From: Ditylenchus dipsaci
Taxonomy: Eukaryota; Nematoda; Chromadorea; Rhabditida; Anguinidae
Length of the DNA stretch: 64,000 nucleotides
Assembly (NCBI GenBank): GCA_004194705.1
Contig: SADC01001006.1
Location: forward strand, 186,001 to 250,000
Reading direction: 5' to 3'
Made by a program: the position numbers and the translations under genes. The notes beneath the pieces were generated by a model, which did not search any database, was not told the DNA's origin, and saw only the letters and a list, made by a program, of their open reading frames with translations. Positions 25,901 through 34,250 of the stretch are shown one piece after another (the stretch's first letter is position 1; the number at the start of each line of letters is the position of its first letter).

Positions 25901-27350
25901 GCGTTAATGGTTAGGCTAGATCATACACCCCTACCTGTTAACCCACCTACTCTTACCTCGCCTACCCTCGCCTAACCTTGCTTATCCTCGCCTACCTCGC
26001 CAACCCTCGCCTGTTAAGCCTACTATAACGTACACCTGACCTGGTCCCAGGGTGTACTTTATATTAAAGTTTGATTTTAGAGATTACACCTGAGCACTTA
26101 ACTATCCTATCTGGCTACCTATTCACCTAGGTGGCCATTTACCCACTCTATCTGGCAGAAAAGTGGGCTTGAACACAGAATTCACCTTAAACCCAGGCTA
26201 AAATCCACCATCACCAATTTGGAGGGCAAGGAAATTTTTTTTTAGAAGCAACTTCGATTATACGTGTTTGTGCTTAAAAAGAAGCCAAGATGTTGTTCTT
26301 GAGGGTTCCACGGAGATATTTGACATAAATTTACAAAAAATGACATAAAAGTGAGCTTGAAAACAAAAATCCACCTTGAATGCAGGCAAAAATTCACCAT
26401 CACCAATTTGGAGGGCAAGGAAAAATTTTTTTAGAAGCATCTTTAATTTCACGTATTTGTGCTTAAAAGAAAGCTAAGATGTTAAACTTGAGGGTTCCGG
26501 AAAAATATCAAAGATCAAACTGCAAAAAGTAGGCAAAAATCAGTCTTGAACACCACAAATACAGAAAAAGTGTGACGGACGGACGGACACCTAAACACCC
26601 CCCACTATAATACTATATAGAGATATAAGACAGTTGTAGAGCAGTGAAAGGCTCGCATAAAAGCCCTAACTCGTCGGATCTGGCATTGTCAAGCGACGTT
26701 GGGTGCGACTAATAGACGCTTCTATAATTTTGAAAAAATTTTACATACAAACAAAAACGATTCGAAAACCTTATTGACAAAGTTAGGGTCGTCCCGCGCA
26801 AATTCAAAATATCCAAATTGCTATGCTTATCAAGTTGCATGGTCCTTTAATGATTTAATGCAGGAGTCTCGCCCAGGCTATCTTAATGACGGCCTGTGAT
26901 CTCATAGCTACTGCTAAGCCCTGGAAAGTTCAGACGGAAACTGTAAAGGTCATTTTCGAGGAATTTTATGAGCAAGTAAGTAGAAAATATACTGATGTTT
27001 TAATCTTTAATTTGTTTTTTGTTAGGGCGATGCGGAAAAGATTAACGGAAGAGAGCCGATTCCCATGATGGATAGGACGAAGGCTAACGAGCTTCCTCAA
27101 ATGCAGGTAGGTTTTTATGCGAGGCATTTGTGTGCCCTGCTATGAGACCATATCCGGAGTAATTCCTGATGCGGAAAAGCTTAAGGAAAGATCATTGTAA
27201 GATTGAAAACGATATTTTCAATTTTTTCTACAATTGGTATTTAAAGATACAATGCAGGAAAATGGAAGAGTTGGCTGAAGAACAGAAAAAATAGCAGCTG
27301 AGGCACAGCAACAAAGCACTAATGACGCAACTGAAGAAAATGGAAGTTAA
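10912..27350 (+). CDS. PDE10-type 3',5'-cyclic nucleotide phosphodiesterase, 16 exons
   Basis: Hydrolyses cyclic nucleotides in the cytosol. Exons: 10912-11141, 11597-11823, 12761-12956, 13003-13121, 13167-~13216, 13563-13729, 13773-13934, 13986-14130, 14177-14285, 20757-20843, 20890-21040, 21079-21248, 24633-24799, 26864-26975, 27026-27196, 27247-27350. First ATG at 10927. The N-terminus ([12 protein letters not shown]) matches the family's leader. Exons 2-4 cover a first GAF domain and 5-8 a second ([16 protein letters not shown], then [13 protein letters not shown]). Exon 9 begins the catalytic linker ([10 protein letters not shown]). The catalytic part has [14 protein letters not shown] (exon 11), the metal-binding CHDLDHR (exon 12), ATDLAL (13), MTACDLIA (14) and EPIPMMDR (15). 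The order and spacing match PDE10A closely. Single-base losses break the frame near 11048, 14130, 14268, 21142, 27124, 27263 and 27288. The reconstructed stop is TAA 27348-27350. The symbol is left blank because species orthology is untested. Confidence 0.9.
11268..11504. mobile_element. Palindromic MITE (family N) in PDE intron 1
   Basis: Arms begin AAGGCCATTGCC and end GGCAATGGCCCTT. Internal arms carry AACTTGGTTTCTAACAAAAC and its complement. Half or full relatives occur at 34040-34110, 37300-37370, 50800-50910 and 54385-54515. Confidence 0.7.
11824..12760. other. PDE intron 2 (937 bp)
   Basis: Larger than the gene's undisturbed introns (38-60 bp). Part (about 12395-12620) resembles one arm of the MITE at 22492-22844, with a ACCAAGCAAAAATTGTAT-like block followed by a run ending TATATACC. 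Otherwise featureless. Confidence 0.45.
14768..15891. mobile_element. Nested MULE-like foldback with GGGAC arrays, 9-bp TSD
   Basis: 1124 bp, flanked by ACAGGATGT (14759-14767 and 15892-15900). Ends AGTGATGGAA and TTCCATCACTA. Subterminal tandem units GTCCCGTCCCG / GGTCCCGAAA are GC-rich against an AT-rich background. Interrupted by a smaller palindromic element at 15319-15584. Confidence 0.85.
15319..15584. mobile_element. Small MITE with GGTRTGCA ends
   Basis: Begins GGTGTGCATTTCG and ends CGTGCATACC. The interior repeats CGGGATCGGGATT units in both orientations. TSD not resolved (TA possible). Confidence 0.6.
16109..16902. mobile_element. Mariner-type palindromic MITE, TA TSD
   Basis: 794 bp with nearly perfect full-length arms. 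Ends ACTGGTGTCCAAAAAGTTCG and its complement, flanked by TA (16107-16108, 16903-16904). Arms include GTTACCCGCGTTTTCATCAC. No ORF. Fully palindromic copies of this kind form a cruciform or a long hairpin RNA if transcribed. Confidence 0.85.
17149..18069. mobile_element. Palindromic mariner-type element, TA TSD
   Basis: 921 bp, flanked by TA (17147-17148, 18070-18071). Ends CACTCCGTATCATAAGTATA and, inverted, CAGTCCGTATCATAAGTATA. The motif CGTATCATAAGTATAGACGC recurs inside each arm at 17335 and 17870. Inserted just inside the left terminal array of the MULE. Confidence 0.85.
18170..19770 (+). pseudogene. MULE transposase with FLYWCH-like N-terminus (degraded)
   Basis: The N-terminal exon (18170-18420) contains YLWTKTGR, then in another frame FRCSGCQ and [13 protein letters not shown], a spacing like a FLYWCH zinc finger. 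A middle exon (18652-18806) precedes the transposase start at about 18890 with [14 protein letters not shown], the first catalytic Asp of the DDE domain (DGTF). After a small inserted palindrome the frame resumes with [11 protein letters not shown] and VKLCSF, resembling the second catalytic block and the CxFH-type motif. The C-terminal acidic exon (about 19652-19770) ends at TGA after VNIENV. Several frame breaks. It would catalyse movement of the enclosing element when intact. Confidence 0.75.
19151..19318. mobile_element. Short palindrome inside the MULE gene
   Basis: Arms ACATTTAGCATAATTCTTCGG and complement around 19228. The outer part pairs GGCAACCAGACATTTGTGC with its complement. Interrupts the transposase between its first and second catalytic blocks. 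Confidence 0.7.
20236..20330. repeat. Degenerate tandem array (TTGCGGACGCAAC units)
   Basis: About five degenerate units of TTGCGGACCGAATTTTG / GCGGACGCAAC. It resembles a single terminal array of the tandem-repeat transposon class seen elsewhere here, but no inverted partner was found nearby. Confidence 0.5.
20385..20450. repeat. Short tandem repeat ATAAAACCACTTATAT
   Basis: Three near-identical units of about 17 bp in PDE intron 9, just upstream of exon 10. Confidence 0.65.
21478..21542 (+). other. tRNA-like sequence (A and B boxes)
   Basis: GGTTGCTCAGTGGTATAGC resembles a tRNA D-arm and A box. GGTTCGATTCCC 35 bp later matches a B box. Stems do not close well, so this looks like a tRNA-derived SINE head or tRNA relic rather than a working gene. 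It lies in PDE intron 12, shortly before an inverted tandem-repeat element. Confidence 0.45.
21669..22012. mobile_element. Foldback array of CATTTCAAATTGGGC units
   Basis: Two facing arrays (21684-21830 and 21868-21998) of about 16-bp units such as GGGCCAATTTCAAATTG. Tips GGGGAGGAGAAGAATGGGCC are inverted at the right end. Flanks GCATTAA and GCATTTAA look like an 8-bp TSD with one base lost on the left. Confidence 0.75.
22270..22455. repeat. Family A palindrome
   Basis: Carries GGATTCGTGTTCAGCG on the left, a TTTGACA-type mid-arm and AATATTTGTTGTCTCG near the centre, as in the copies at 108-388 and 25294-25516. Right arm partly decayed. Confidence 0.65.
22492..22844. mobile_element. Palindromic MITE (CAGGGTGG ends), TA TSD
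   Basis: Begins CAGGGTGGTCCAAGGAATTC and ends inverted with CATCGTGGCCCAAGAAATTC-like sequence. TA on both sides (22490-22491, 22845-22846). Arms share TTTGTTTGGTATATAATGT. Related half copies are near 12395-12620, 23330-23440 and 40488-40680. Confidence 0.75.
23019..24515. mobile_element. Element with CACGGG ends, TTA TSD and terminal tRNA-like modules
   Basis: 1497 bp, flanked by TTA (23016-23018, 24516-24518), the 3-bp target typical of PIF/Harbinger. Terminal repeats of about 215 bp start CACGGGAAAGGCACGACCAC. At the inner end of each repeat lies GTGTGGCGCAGTGGTAT, a tRNA A-box-like stretch; the left copy is followed by GTTTGATTCCC (B box). Further in are facing arrays of GGGATGAATTGTCC units (23582-23665, 24172-24285) and one arm of a CCAAGTGG palindrome (23940-23990). 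No transposase. In PDE intron 12. Confidence 0.7.
24908..25097. mobile_element. Palindromic MITE in PDE intron 13
   Basis: Arms AAAGACCATAGCCGTCGCCG and CGGCGACGGCTATGGTCTTT enclose ACGAGAATTTCAAATG and its complement. Tips TTAAAAGACC and GGTCTTTTAA could indicate a TTAA or TA target. No ORF. Confidence 0.75.
25131..25684. mobile_element. hAT-type MITE, 8-bp TSD
   Basis: 554 bp, flanked by ATCTTGTC (25123-25130, 25685-25692). Ends TAGGGTTGG and, inverted, CAGGGTTGG. Subterminal TCGAGAAA units. A family A palindrome (25294-25516) is inserted in the middle. Confidence 0.85.
25294..25516. repeat. Family A palindrome nested in the hAT MITE
   Basis: Arms with GGATTTATGTTCAGCGTAGT on the left and the complement of GGATTCATAGTCAGCGCAGT on the right, around a centre near 25405. 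Confidence 0.75.
25915..26040. repeat. Degenerate CCTCGCCTAC tandem repeat
   Basis: Low-complexity run of ACCTCGCCTACC / CCTCGCCTAACC units on +. No function inferred. Confidence 0.55.
26158..26550. repeat. 189-bp tandem duplication
   Basis: The block starting CACCATCACCAATTTGGAGG recurs at 26206 and 26395, a period of 189 bp, with the start of a third partial unit near 26530. A GACG-GACG-GACG run follows at 26576. In PDE intron 13. Confidence 0.8.
26640..26855. repeat. RepA copy in PDE intron 13
   Basis: Carries the GGCATTGTCAAGCGACGTTG block and then GGTCGTCCCGCGCAAATTC, in the same order as at 55735-55945. It ends just upstream of PDE exon 14. Confidence 0.65.
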
Positions 27351-27355
27351 ATAAA
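27350..27355 (+). promoter_or_regulatory. AATAAA polyadenylation signal of the PDE gene
   Basis: AATAAA overlaps the last base of the reconstructed stop codon. Such short 3' ends are common in compact invertebrate genes. Confidence 0.5.
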
Positions 27356-27559
27356 GCATTTTTATTTTTATTTGTTTATGATACCCAGAAATGTATCAAA
27401 GTAAATGCTAACTTAGAAAATTCAAACAAAAAAAAGTTAATATATGGCTTTTGAAAGTGTCTCATCCGAAATAAAAAAACAATTCAAATTTGTCTTCTTA
27501 GCATTTTTGGCCAAAATTTGACTTTTTGCCTTGCCACCCAAAGCAAACCGCCATATATG

Positions 27560-27720
27560 GGGTATTCTACCATGTTTTGGTCACTGGCAAAAATAGCTTC
27601 TTTATGCAATTATGATCAAAAGTCTTGCTCGGAAGTATGTCAAAGGTATGTGGGTGTGCGCATCTCAGCCCCAAGTCCCCGAAGGAATTATTAGTATACA
27701 TCTGAGGCCGGCCCCTTAGG
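27560..27720. repeat. Half copy of the FB core
   Basis: Contains GATCAAAAGTCTTGCTCGGA, then AAAGGTATGTGGGTGTGCGC, as in the arms of the foldback family, but the opposing arm is missing. It stops at a CCCCGAAGG remnant of the GC hairpin. Confidence 0.65.
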
Positions 27721-28485
27721 TGAACACTAATACGGGACTTGACTGTATTAGTTACGTTTGATGTCAAACAAAATGGCAGGCTGTCTAAAAAAACGGTCAC
27801 GGACAAAATGTTCCCGCGCCAAAATGTGCCTGGACCAAAATGTGCCCGGACCAAAATATGCCCGGATCTGAAATTTCTTTACTGGTTGTCGAGCGTTTGG
27901 CAATTCTTTTTGTCTTCCTCATTCGTATCAGCAGGTAGTATAATCGTACATACTCATTTGATCCCACTTCATTTGATCCTAACTCATTTGATCCCAATTT
28001 CGGTACCAAGTCAATTTTCACCAGGTAAATTCATCCGACGAATTCAACTTCTAGTCAGTAGAACTGACTCAATACTAGGGTTCAAATCCGTCTAGTATCA
28101 GTAAATTGTTTTTGTTTATTTTATAACTTTTCGGGGTTGATCAGGGTCGTGAAACCAACTTTGTGATCAGAAGCCTCACAATACCGTTAAATCATACAGT
28201 AAAATCCGCTTAAATATTCGTGACTAAATTTAGATTAAAAACCGACCTTCTTTGGTTTTTTATCTTAGGTTCGATGCGGTTTAACAAGACATTTTGGTTC
28301 ACTTCCGCATCTCATTACCCGAACCACTGAAACTACACCTAACCTCACATACGGATATAACTCCGTAGTACACACATAACTCCGTAGTTCAGCTTGGTTT
28401 TGAAAATTCGAGGTAATTCAAACATTTTGTTAATCCAAAGATTTCATACGAACCAACCACAGTTTTGCTGGATGTCCAATGTACC

Positions 28486-28770
28486 AACAAAACCAAGTGG
28501 TCGTCCACTTGGGTCGATTTTTTTTTTTGGTTTTCGGGTTCCAAAACCTATTTTCTGCTCTAATTCGAGCATTTTAAAGATAGTTTGACAGCAGTAAAAT
28601 TATGTTTTGACAGCATTCTGAAAGCTCTTGTAAGCTTGCGATTGTAATTAGCTTCTGTCAAAAACCATCTTGGAATGCTCGAATTATTGCAAAAACAGGT
28701 TTTGGAAACCGAAAATGTGAAAAAAAATTATTTTGATCCAAGTGGGAGACCACTTGGTTCTATTAGCACA
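28486..28770. mobile_element. Palindromic MITE, family C (CCAAGTGG)
   Basis: Each end holds the self-complementary block ACCAAGTGGTCGTCCACTTGG or a variant. Arms share GGTTTTGGAA / TTCCAAAACC and the CTAATTCGAGCAT region. Full relative at 49263-49612, half copy at 23940-23990. Confidence 0.75.
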
Positions 28771-28851
28771 TGGGAACCCACCAACTCTCTTCATAACTAC
28801 CTTCAAAACGCGAGCAATAATAATTTAAATATTTATTTCAACAACACATCC

Positions 28852-31329
28852 TGGGTCAGGACAAAACGTCCCCGCCGAAACGTCCCGGCGAAACGTCCCC
28901 GCCGAAACGTCCCGCCGAAACGTCCCCGGCCAAAACGTCCCCGCCGAAACGTCCCGCCAAAACGTCCCCGGCCAAAACGTCCCCGGCCGAAACGTCCCCA
29001 TCAATAAAAAATTATTTTATCAATTTTCAAATGATGAAAATGAAAAAAAAGCGTTTAAATTTCCGCGTCTTCACCATAACAAACTTTTTTTTTGAATCAG
29101 CCTCATTCGTCAGTCATTTGTCAGTCGCTGATTAAACAAAGTGCTCTGCATATTTTCCTGATTGCTGTCTTTGTAAACGTAATTATTACCGATCGTATTT
29201 CTATTGATCGTTTTTATTCATCGTGTTAATTCATTGTGTTATTAATTGTTTTACGTTTCTTTTCAGCGCTTGAAATGGATCTACAAATGAACGCTATAAG
29301 ACAGCTCCTTGCAGCAATGGCGACTATTCGGAAGATGAAGAATTTGCTGATGAACTTTCCGTCAACGAAGAAAACGCTGTACAGCAAGAACAGATCGTGG
29401 AAGCCGTTGAAGAAAGTTGAGCAGCCGGTATGGTTTCTTCTTTATTTTTGGCTAACCTTTATGTTTTTAGGTTGAAACAGTTCCGTCGCAGAAGTCAAAT
29501 CTCAAGCTCGTGTATGACCGTCACCTGTTTGTCTTTCAAAAGTGGAACATCGATCGAACGAAGAAGTTTTGGAAGTGCGATAAATACGAAGCTGATGGAT
29601 GTCCGAAGCGCCTTCACACCGATGTCATGAACAGAGTTATCAGCCAAGTGTCAGAGCATAATCACGAGACGAATCCTGCTAGAATCGGAGTTCATCGGGT
29701 CAAGGAGTCACTGCGTACCAGAGCAACACTACAGTGGAGGTAATATATTCTTATCTTTATGTTTCATTAAAATTGTAATTTTTTAGCTTCCGAGTCAAAT
29801 AATTTCAACAGCAGTAACAGGCCAATCGAATTTTGTGAAAGGACAGCTGCCGGATAGATTCGCAATGAAGAGATGGTACAACGTGCTCGGAAAGAAATCC
29901 AAGGTCCGCCGCCGACTCCAGCTACAAGAGATCTTTACGTGATACCTGAGGAATACAAGCATTACGCACCAGAACCGGGAACCTTCGAATTATTTCTTTG
30001 GGAGATTCCAACGATGCGGTATTAGCATCATTTATTTACAATTATGTTTAGGATCTTGATGTGGCCGCAGCTCCGCTTCTACCTGGATACACAAAGTGCG
30101 CAAGATATACATAGATGGAACGTTCCGCATTGCTCCGCATCACTTCTACCAGGTAAACTTTGTTTATATTGCTATTTAAGTAATTCCATTTTAGATTTTC
30201 GTGATATGGTGAACGCAGTGGATTCGTCTTACCTCTGCTCTACGTGCTATTGCCGAACAAAAGTGAAGCTTGCTATATGAAGATGTTTGAAATGGTAAAG
30301 AATCTCTGGCCTCGTTTCCAACCGACTTCTGCTTCTCTGGACTACGAAATGGGTCTCATCAACGCCGTCAAAGAATCGTTCGTGGGATCTCGCTTGGTGC
30401 TGCCTGTTCCACCTCTCAAAGAATATGAAGCTTCACCTGGGAAACACCGTAAGTATTCTTTTATCTTAGTTATAAATTATTTTTGACTTTTCAGAGCTAC
30501 TGGCTCGCTACAGAGAAGGAGGCCCATTCACAGAAGGAGCGCGAATGATTGTTGCAATTGCGTTTCTTCGACCGCAGATGTGAAACAAGCTTTGGTGGAA
30601 TTGGACCAATATTTTGCTGCTGCTGACTTGCTTGCTCTTACGCCGATTCTTGATTGGTTCGAAGAAAATTACGTTGGTAGGGTTTTTCAATTCAAAATTA
30701 AATCGTATTATTGTTTAAGGCATCAAACAAGAAATGGACGTCGGCCTGCTCTGTTCAGGAATGAATGTGGTCGGTGCATACAAGAACGCTGAACGGTGAA
30801 GCCAGAACGAATAACCATGTGGAAGCAGCGCATCGTCGTCTTCAGACTGAAATGGCAAAGATCATCCAACGCTATGGACTTTAATCGATGGACTAAAGAA
30901 GGCTCAGCATCGCGGGACGTCGAGTATCTTCGAATGATCAATGGAGAGAACCGCCAGAAAAGCGAAGTAAGTACATCAACGCCGACAGGAAGCTGCTGAC
31001 CATCTTGGAGAACTACGATGAAACGACTCTGTTGGAAAAGCTCAAAGGAATCGCCGCTGTCTATGGAATGATTTAAATCTCTTTGAAATGTTATTGGTTA
31101 CCTTTGTTATTATTTTGTTTGCTTGTTGTCAATGAAAAGTTGTTTTAATTGTGTTTGTATGATTAGTTTTTAAATAAAAAAGATTAAAAAACATATAATT
31201 TTTATGATGGGGACGTTTCGGCGGGGACCTTTTGGCCGGGGACGTTTGGCGGGGACGTTTCGGCGGGGACGTTTCGGCGGGGACGTTTCGGCCGGGGACG
31301 TTTCGGCGGGGACGTTTTGGGGTGGACCG
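28852..31329. mobile_element. MULE with GGGGACGTTTCGGC terminal arrays, 9-bp TSD
   Basis: 2478 bp, flanked by AACACATCC (28843-28851, 31330-31338). Both ends are tandem arrays of 14-15-bp units (28861-29000 and 31208-31320). Encodes the best preserved MULE transposase in the window (29276-31076). It inserted in or just beyond the 3' end of the captured RPS19 gene. Confidence 0.92.
29276..31076 (+). pseudogene. MULE transposase with FLYWCH zinc finger (frameshifted)
   Basis: Exons separated by about 45-55 bp introns: 29276-29422, 29471-29740, 29788-30020, 30052-30151, 30195-30450, 30495-30676 and 30721-31076. Exon 1 encodes an acidic leader. Exon 2 has a full FLYWCH finger (KLVYDRHLFVFQKW, FWKCDKYEADGCPKRL, EHNHE). 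Later exons show IYIDGTFRIAPHHFYQ (first catalytic Asp), SLDYEMGLINAVK (second block), the CLFHLSKN-type motif in a shifted frame, and RTNNHVEAAHRRLQ near the C-terminus, all typical of MULE transposases. Stop TAA 31074-31076. At least six single-base frame breaks. If these are sequencing losses it may be an intact transposase gene. Confidence 0.85.
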
Positions 31330-31354
31330 AACACATCCAACAAACAAGGAGCAT

Positions 31355-31919
31355 AGTAATGTATTTATTGGATTTCTCAACAGCACCAGCATGACGCAAC
31401 TGAGAGGCGATGCGATTCAGATTCTTTCGGCCCTTAAAGCAAACAATTATGTAAATTATGTGAAAATACATTTAGCTACCTGCTTCGTTAACTTGCGACA
31501 CATCAGGGCTTTTCTCAGCCCACTTCAGCCTTCCAGGGTTTCAGAATTTCTGATGACGGATCCTGAAGCCAAAAGAGAAGTGGTGGGTGCAACTCCATAC
31601 CTTACGGATAGCTCCAATACCTGAAGACATCCAGCATTAAACCAAATTTAAGAGATTCCATAAAATTCCAAGAAAAATTGCACGCTTACCGGTTGGCGAT
31701 CTGATGATAAGGCGTCGAGCATGCTGCAGTGCGTACGTAGTACCAGCCGGATCAATGGGAGCCAATTTCTTGTTCTTGCCTAGCTTGACGACATCAGCCC
31801 ACTCTGGAAGCATGACCTTGCCACTAAACTTAATAAATATATACGGCTTAATTCCCATACAAAAAACCTTTTCTTCAAGAAACGGCGATCTGCACGACAA
31901 CTTCAGCTTGGTCCACATC
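31355..31919 (-). pseudogene. Ribosomal protein S19 (eS19), 5'-truncated copy in a transposon
   Basis: Exons on -: 31919-31868, 31823-31690, 31620-31480, and 31432 to about 31355, with phase-compatible splice sites and 44-69 bp introns. The reading matches eS19 in order: DVDQAEVVVQ and LKK, then GKVMLPEWADVVKLGKNKKL, WYYVRTAA (shifted frame), ARRLIIRSPTG, IGAIRKVYG, LASGSVIRN, LEG-LKWAEKSPD, RKLTKQ and GRKNLNRIASQL. eS19 is a small-subunit ribosomal protein needed for 40S maturation. Exon 1 with the initiator is missing, because the element's terminal repeat begins about 60 bp beyond exon 2. At least four frame breaks. The nested MULE inserted at or just after its 3' end. Likely a captured copy rather than the functional locus. 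Confidence 0.85.
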
Positions 31920-32303
31920 CTAGTCCGTTTGCCTATGTTGCTCAAGCAGATAGATAAGTCGATTTTGCTAAAACTCAAAACAGGTAAACACCAAAAGGTA
32001 GTTTGTATAAGCCGTATTCAAACCCTAGTACCGAGTAAAGGATGAATCCATCTGGGGATGAATTTACCGGGTGTAAATTGATCTAGTACGAAATGGGATA
32101 AAATGAGGTGGATCGAATGAGTTGGGATCAAATGAGTTAGGATCAAATGAAGTGTATCAAATGAGCATGTACCATTATACTACCTGCTGATACGAATGAG
32201 GAGAGAAAGAGAATTTCCAAACGCTCGACAACCAGTAAAGAAATTTCAGATCCGGGCACATTTGGTCCAGGCACATTTGGCGCGGAAATTTTGTCACGTA
32301 CCG

Positions 32304-32750
32304 CTAAAAAAAGGTATCGCCAAAACATTTAAAATTAAATTTTTTTGGGCAAAACGAAACCGGGAAAATTTTTTGACCACTCTGTATTACTGGCCAAGTT
32401 TAAGTAATTATTTGCTGGTAGACGTTTTAGATTAAAAGAAAAAACCCTAGAGTTACTGGATGAGCCTATATCGAGTTTAGAAAGCCTAGACATATAATAC
32501 GCCTCAATTTAAACTTTTTCATTATTTCCGACTTTGGGGGGTAAAGCATGATTTGTCCACACGCGAAAAAAAAATCGCAAAAGTTCTCTTATTCTGCCCC
32601 ACGCTCGGCAAATTGGACGATTTGGTGGAAACCAGGTTTTTGTCCGGAGCACCGCAAATTTCATGAGTTTTGACCTAATCGGCTTATTCTGACCTACGAT
32701 GGGACAAATTCCGAGCACTTTTGCGACACGAGTAGATTTTTCTCGTCAAC
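32304..32750. other. Between elements, no gene seen
   Basis: AT-rich. Positions 32483-32515 (ATACGCCTCAATTTAAAC) are the reverse complement of 50390-50425, so they may be one end of a very large or rearranged element pair. No exon recognised. Confidence 0.35.
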
Positions 32751-32754
32751 CGGA

Positions 32755-33030
32755 CAAATTCATGAGTTTTTCTTAAAACGCCTCATCCTGCCTGACATGG
32801 GCATATCCGAGCACTTCGAGAAAGTGCTCTGAATCCGTCCCGAAATCGGGCATATCCGGAGCACTTCTGAGAGTGCTCTAAATCCACCCCGAATGGGGCA
32901 TATCGGAGCACTTCTGAAAGTGCCTAATGTATACCAAATGGGGTGAATTAAAAGTACTTTGGATCCTATATTTTGTCGCTTTCAGAGAAAATTCGGCTAA
33001 GTAAGTGCTCATCTTGAGTCAGAAAAGAGG
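32755..33030. repeat. Tandem array around CATATCCGAGCACTT
   Basis: About four units of roughly 50 bp built on GGGCATATCCGGAGCACTTC and AAGTGCTCTGAATCC. It immediately precedes the 33041 MULE, whose other flank (45374-45490) is also a tandem array with TCAGAAAAGA-type units,   so the MULE probably landed in an older repeat-ended element. Confidence 0.6.
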
Positions 33031-33313
33031 GTGCTTTTTCGGTTATGGATAAAAATTCCGCCGCAAAAATTCCGCCACAATAAATTCCGCCAACATAAAT
33101 TCCGCCGCATAAATTCCGTCAACGTAAATTCCGGCACATAAATTCCGCCAACATAAATTCCGCCACATACATTTCGCGAAAAAAGTTCAAACTCACTGTC
33201 GATTTGTCCTTCTGTTCGGGTGAATTATATTGTTAATTTGTTAGCCCTCGACTTTTCTTTTGTTAGAAAGATTTTGTGTGTTCTGCTCTATTTTATTTTT
33301 TTCTGAATTCGCA

Positions 33314-33649
33314 ATGAAATCAAAACAAACAAAAAATTCTATGCCGCTTTGTGACGGGTTCCTGATGTGCAAGGACAAGGTCAGCAGAGATGGTCTTCGA
33401 CAACTTTGGCAATGTGAGGACAAGGTCAGTGATGCAAAGGACGTGCCGTCTCCGCGATTGGATCGCTGTTCTGACGCAAACCCAAGCACACGACAGTCAT
33501 GGGCGAGCCAGGCTGAAGTCAGGGTATGCCTTTTTCATCGTTTTGGAAATTGTGTTATCGGCCGGTTTTAGAAGAAACAACGCTTGACGCTTGTGAAAAA
33601 TCTAGCCGGACAAAGCCTTTCCACTTCATCGCAGGAAATTCTCACAGCT
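33314..33649 (+). pseudogene. MULE transposase, N-terminal part (split gene)
   Basis: Starts at ATG 33314. Exon 1 encodes a zinc-finger-like region (GFLMCKDKVSRDG, LRQLWQCEDK, RCSDANPSTRQ) recalling a FLYWCH domain. After a 48-bp intron at 33522-33569 (GTATGC...TTTTAG), exon 2 runs to EILTA and is cut by the insertion at 33650. It continues at 42426 in the same reading sense. Confidence 0.65.
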
Positions 33650-34039
33650 AATTTTAATCCAGTGGTACGCCACAAAGTGCCACTGGAATGCCACAAAGTG
33701 CCACTGGAAACCACTAAGTGCCACTGGAATGCCAGAAAAGTCGTTAAATCCAGTGGTATTCCACTGGATACCACTGGACTTGGCGGAATCCAGTGGCAAT
33801 CCAGTGGATTACCACTGGACTCAGCTAAAGTCCAGTGGTAATCCACTGGAAAACCACTGGATCAAATAACTAAGTGGCATTCCAGTGTAATTAGTGGCAT
33901 TCCAGTGGCACTTTGTGGCGTACCACTGGCAGTTTGTGGTATTCCACTGGATCAAACTGACAAAGTATGGTTGTCAGATCACAAGTTTTCTCAGAGGGGC
34001 ATTCCCACGCTGATAAGAGTGGTGCCCGGGAATTCAAAA

Positions 34040-34250
34040 ATTTTTCCTAATCACTGAACTTCTGTACGTATTTTTCAACTTGGTTTCTAAGAAACCATAC
34101 CTAAAATTAAAAGACCATGAAACTTGATAAGCGCAGCACTTTGCGAAATTTGAATTCGTGCGGGGCCACCCTAATTTTGTCAAAAAATATTTTGAATTTT
34201 TTTATTTGCATTAAAATTTTCACAAAACTTTGAACCATCTACTAGTCGAG
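34040..34250. repeat. Family N half copy followed by RepA
   Basis: 34040-34110 has the TTCAACTTGGTTTCTAA block of family N. 34112-34250 is RepA in reverse orientation, resumes at 35159 and is split by the foldback at 34251-35158. Confidence 0.6.

Larger units (their letters stand above)
27794..32303. mobile_element. Pack-MULE-like element enclosing RPS19 exons, 9-bp TSD
   Basis: 4510 bp, flanked by CTAAAAAAA (27785-27793, 32304-32312). Long terminal repeats run inward about 230 bp: a tip with GACAAAATGTTCCCGCGCC, a GTTGTCGAGCGTTTGG block, a tRNA-like GGTAGTATAATGGTACATGC stretch, then tandem TTTGATCCNACTCA units and a B-box-like ACTAGGGTTYGAAT. Enclosed are exons 2-5 of a ribosomal protein S19 gene (-), a second complete MULE (28852-31329) and a CCAAGTGG palindrome. 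Without the nested MULE it is about 2.0 kb. It carries no transposase of its own, so it fits a gene-capturing (Pack-) MULE. The caveat is that the TSD is low-complexity. Confidence 0.7.

Noticed and set aside
27567..27854. Gene-like ORF with LRGRPQMYTNN
   Set aside because: It runs through the FB-core half copy and the terminal array of the next element, so it is chance reading of repeats.
28861..29000. CRISPR-like array of GGGGACGTTTCGGC units
   Set aside because: Units are contiguous with no unique spacers, are mirrored at 31208-31320, and lie at the ends of a MULE in a eukaryotic genome.
33568..33846. ORFs over the CCACTGGAATGCC array on both strands
   Set aside because: Tandem repeat units without stop codons; no codon bias and an inverted partner at 42190-42420.
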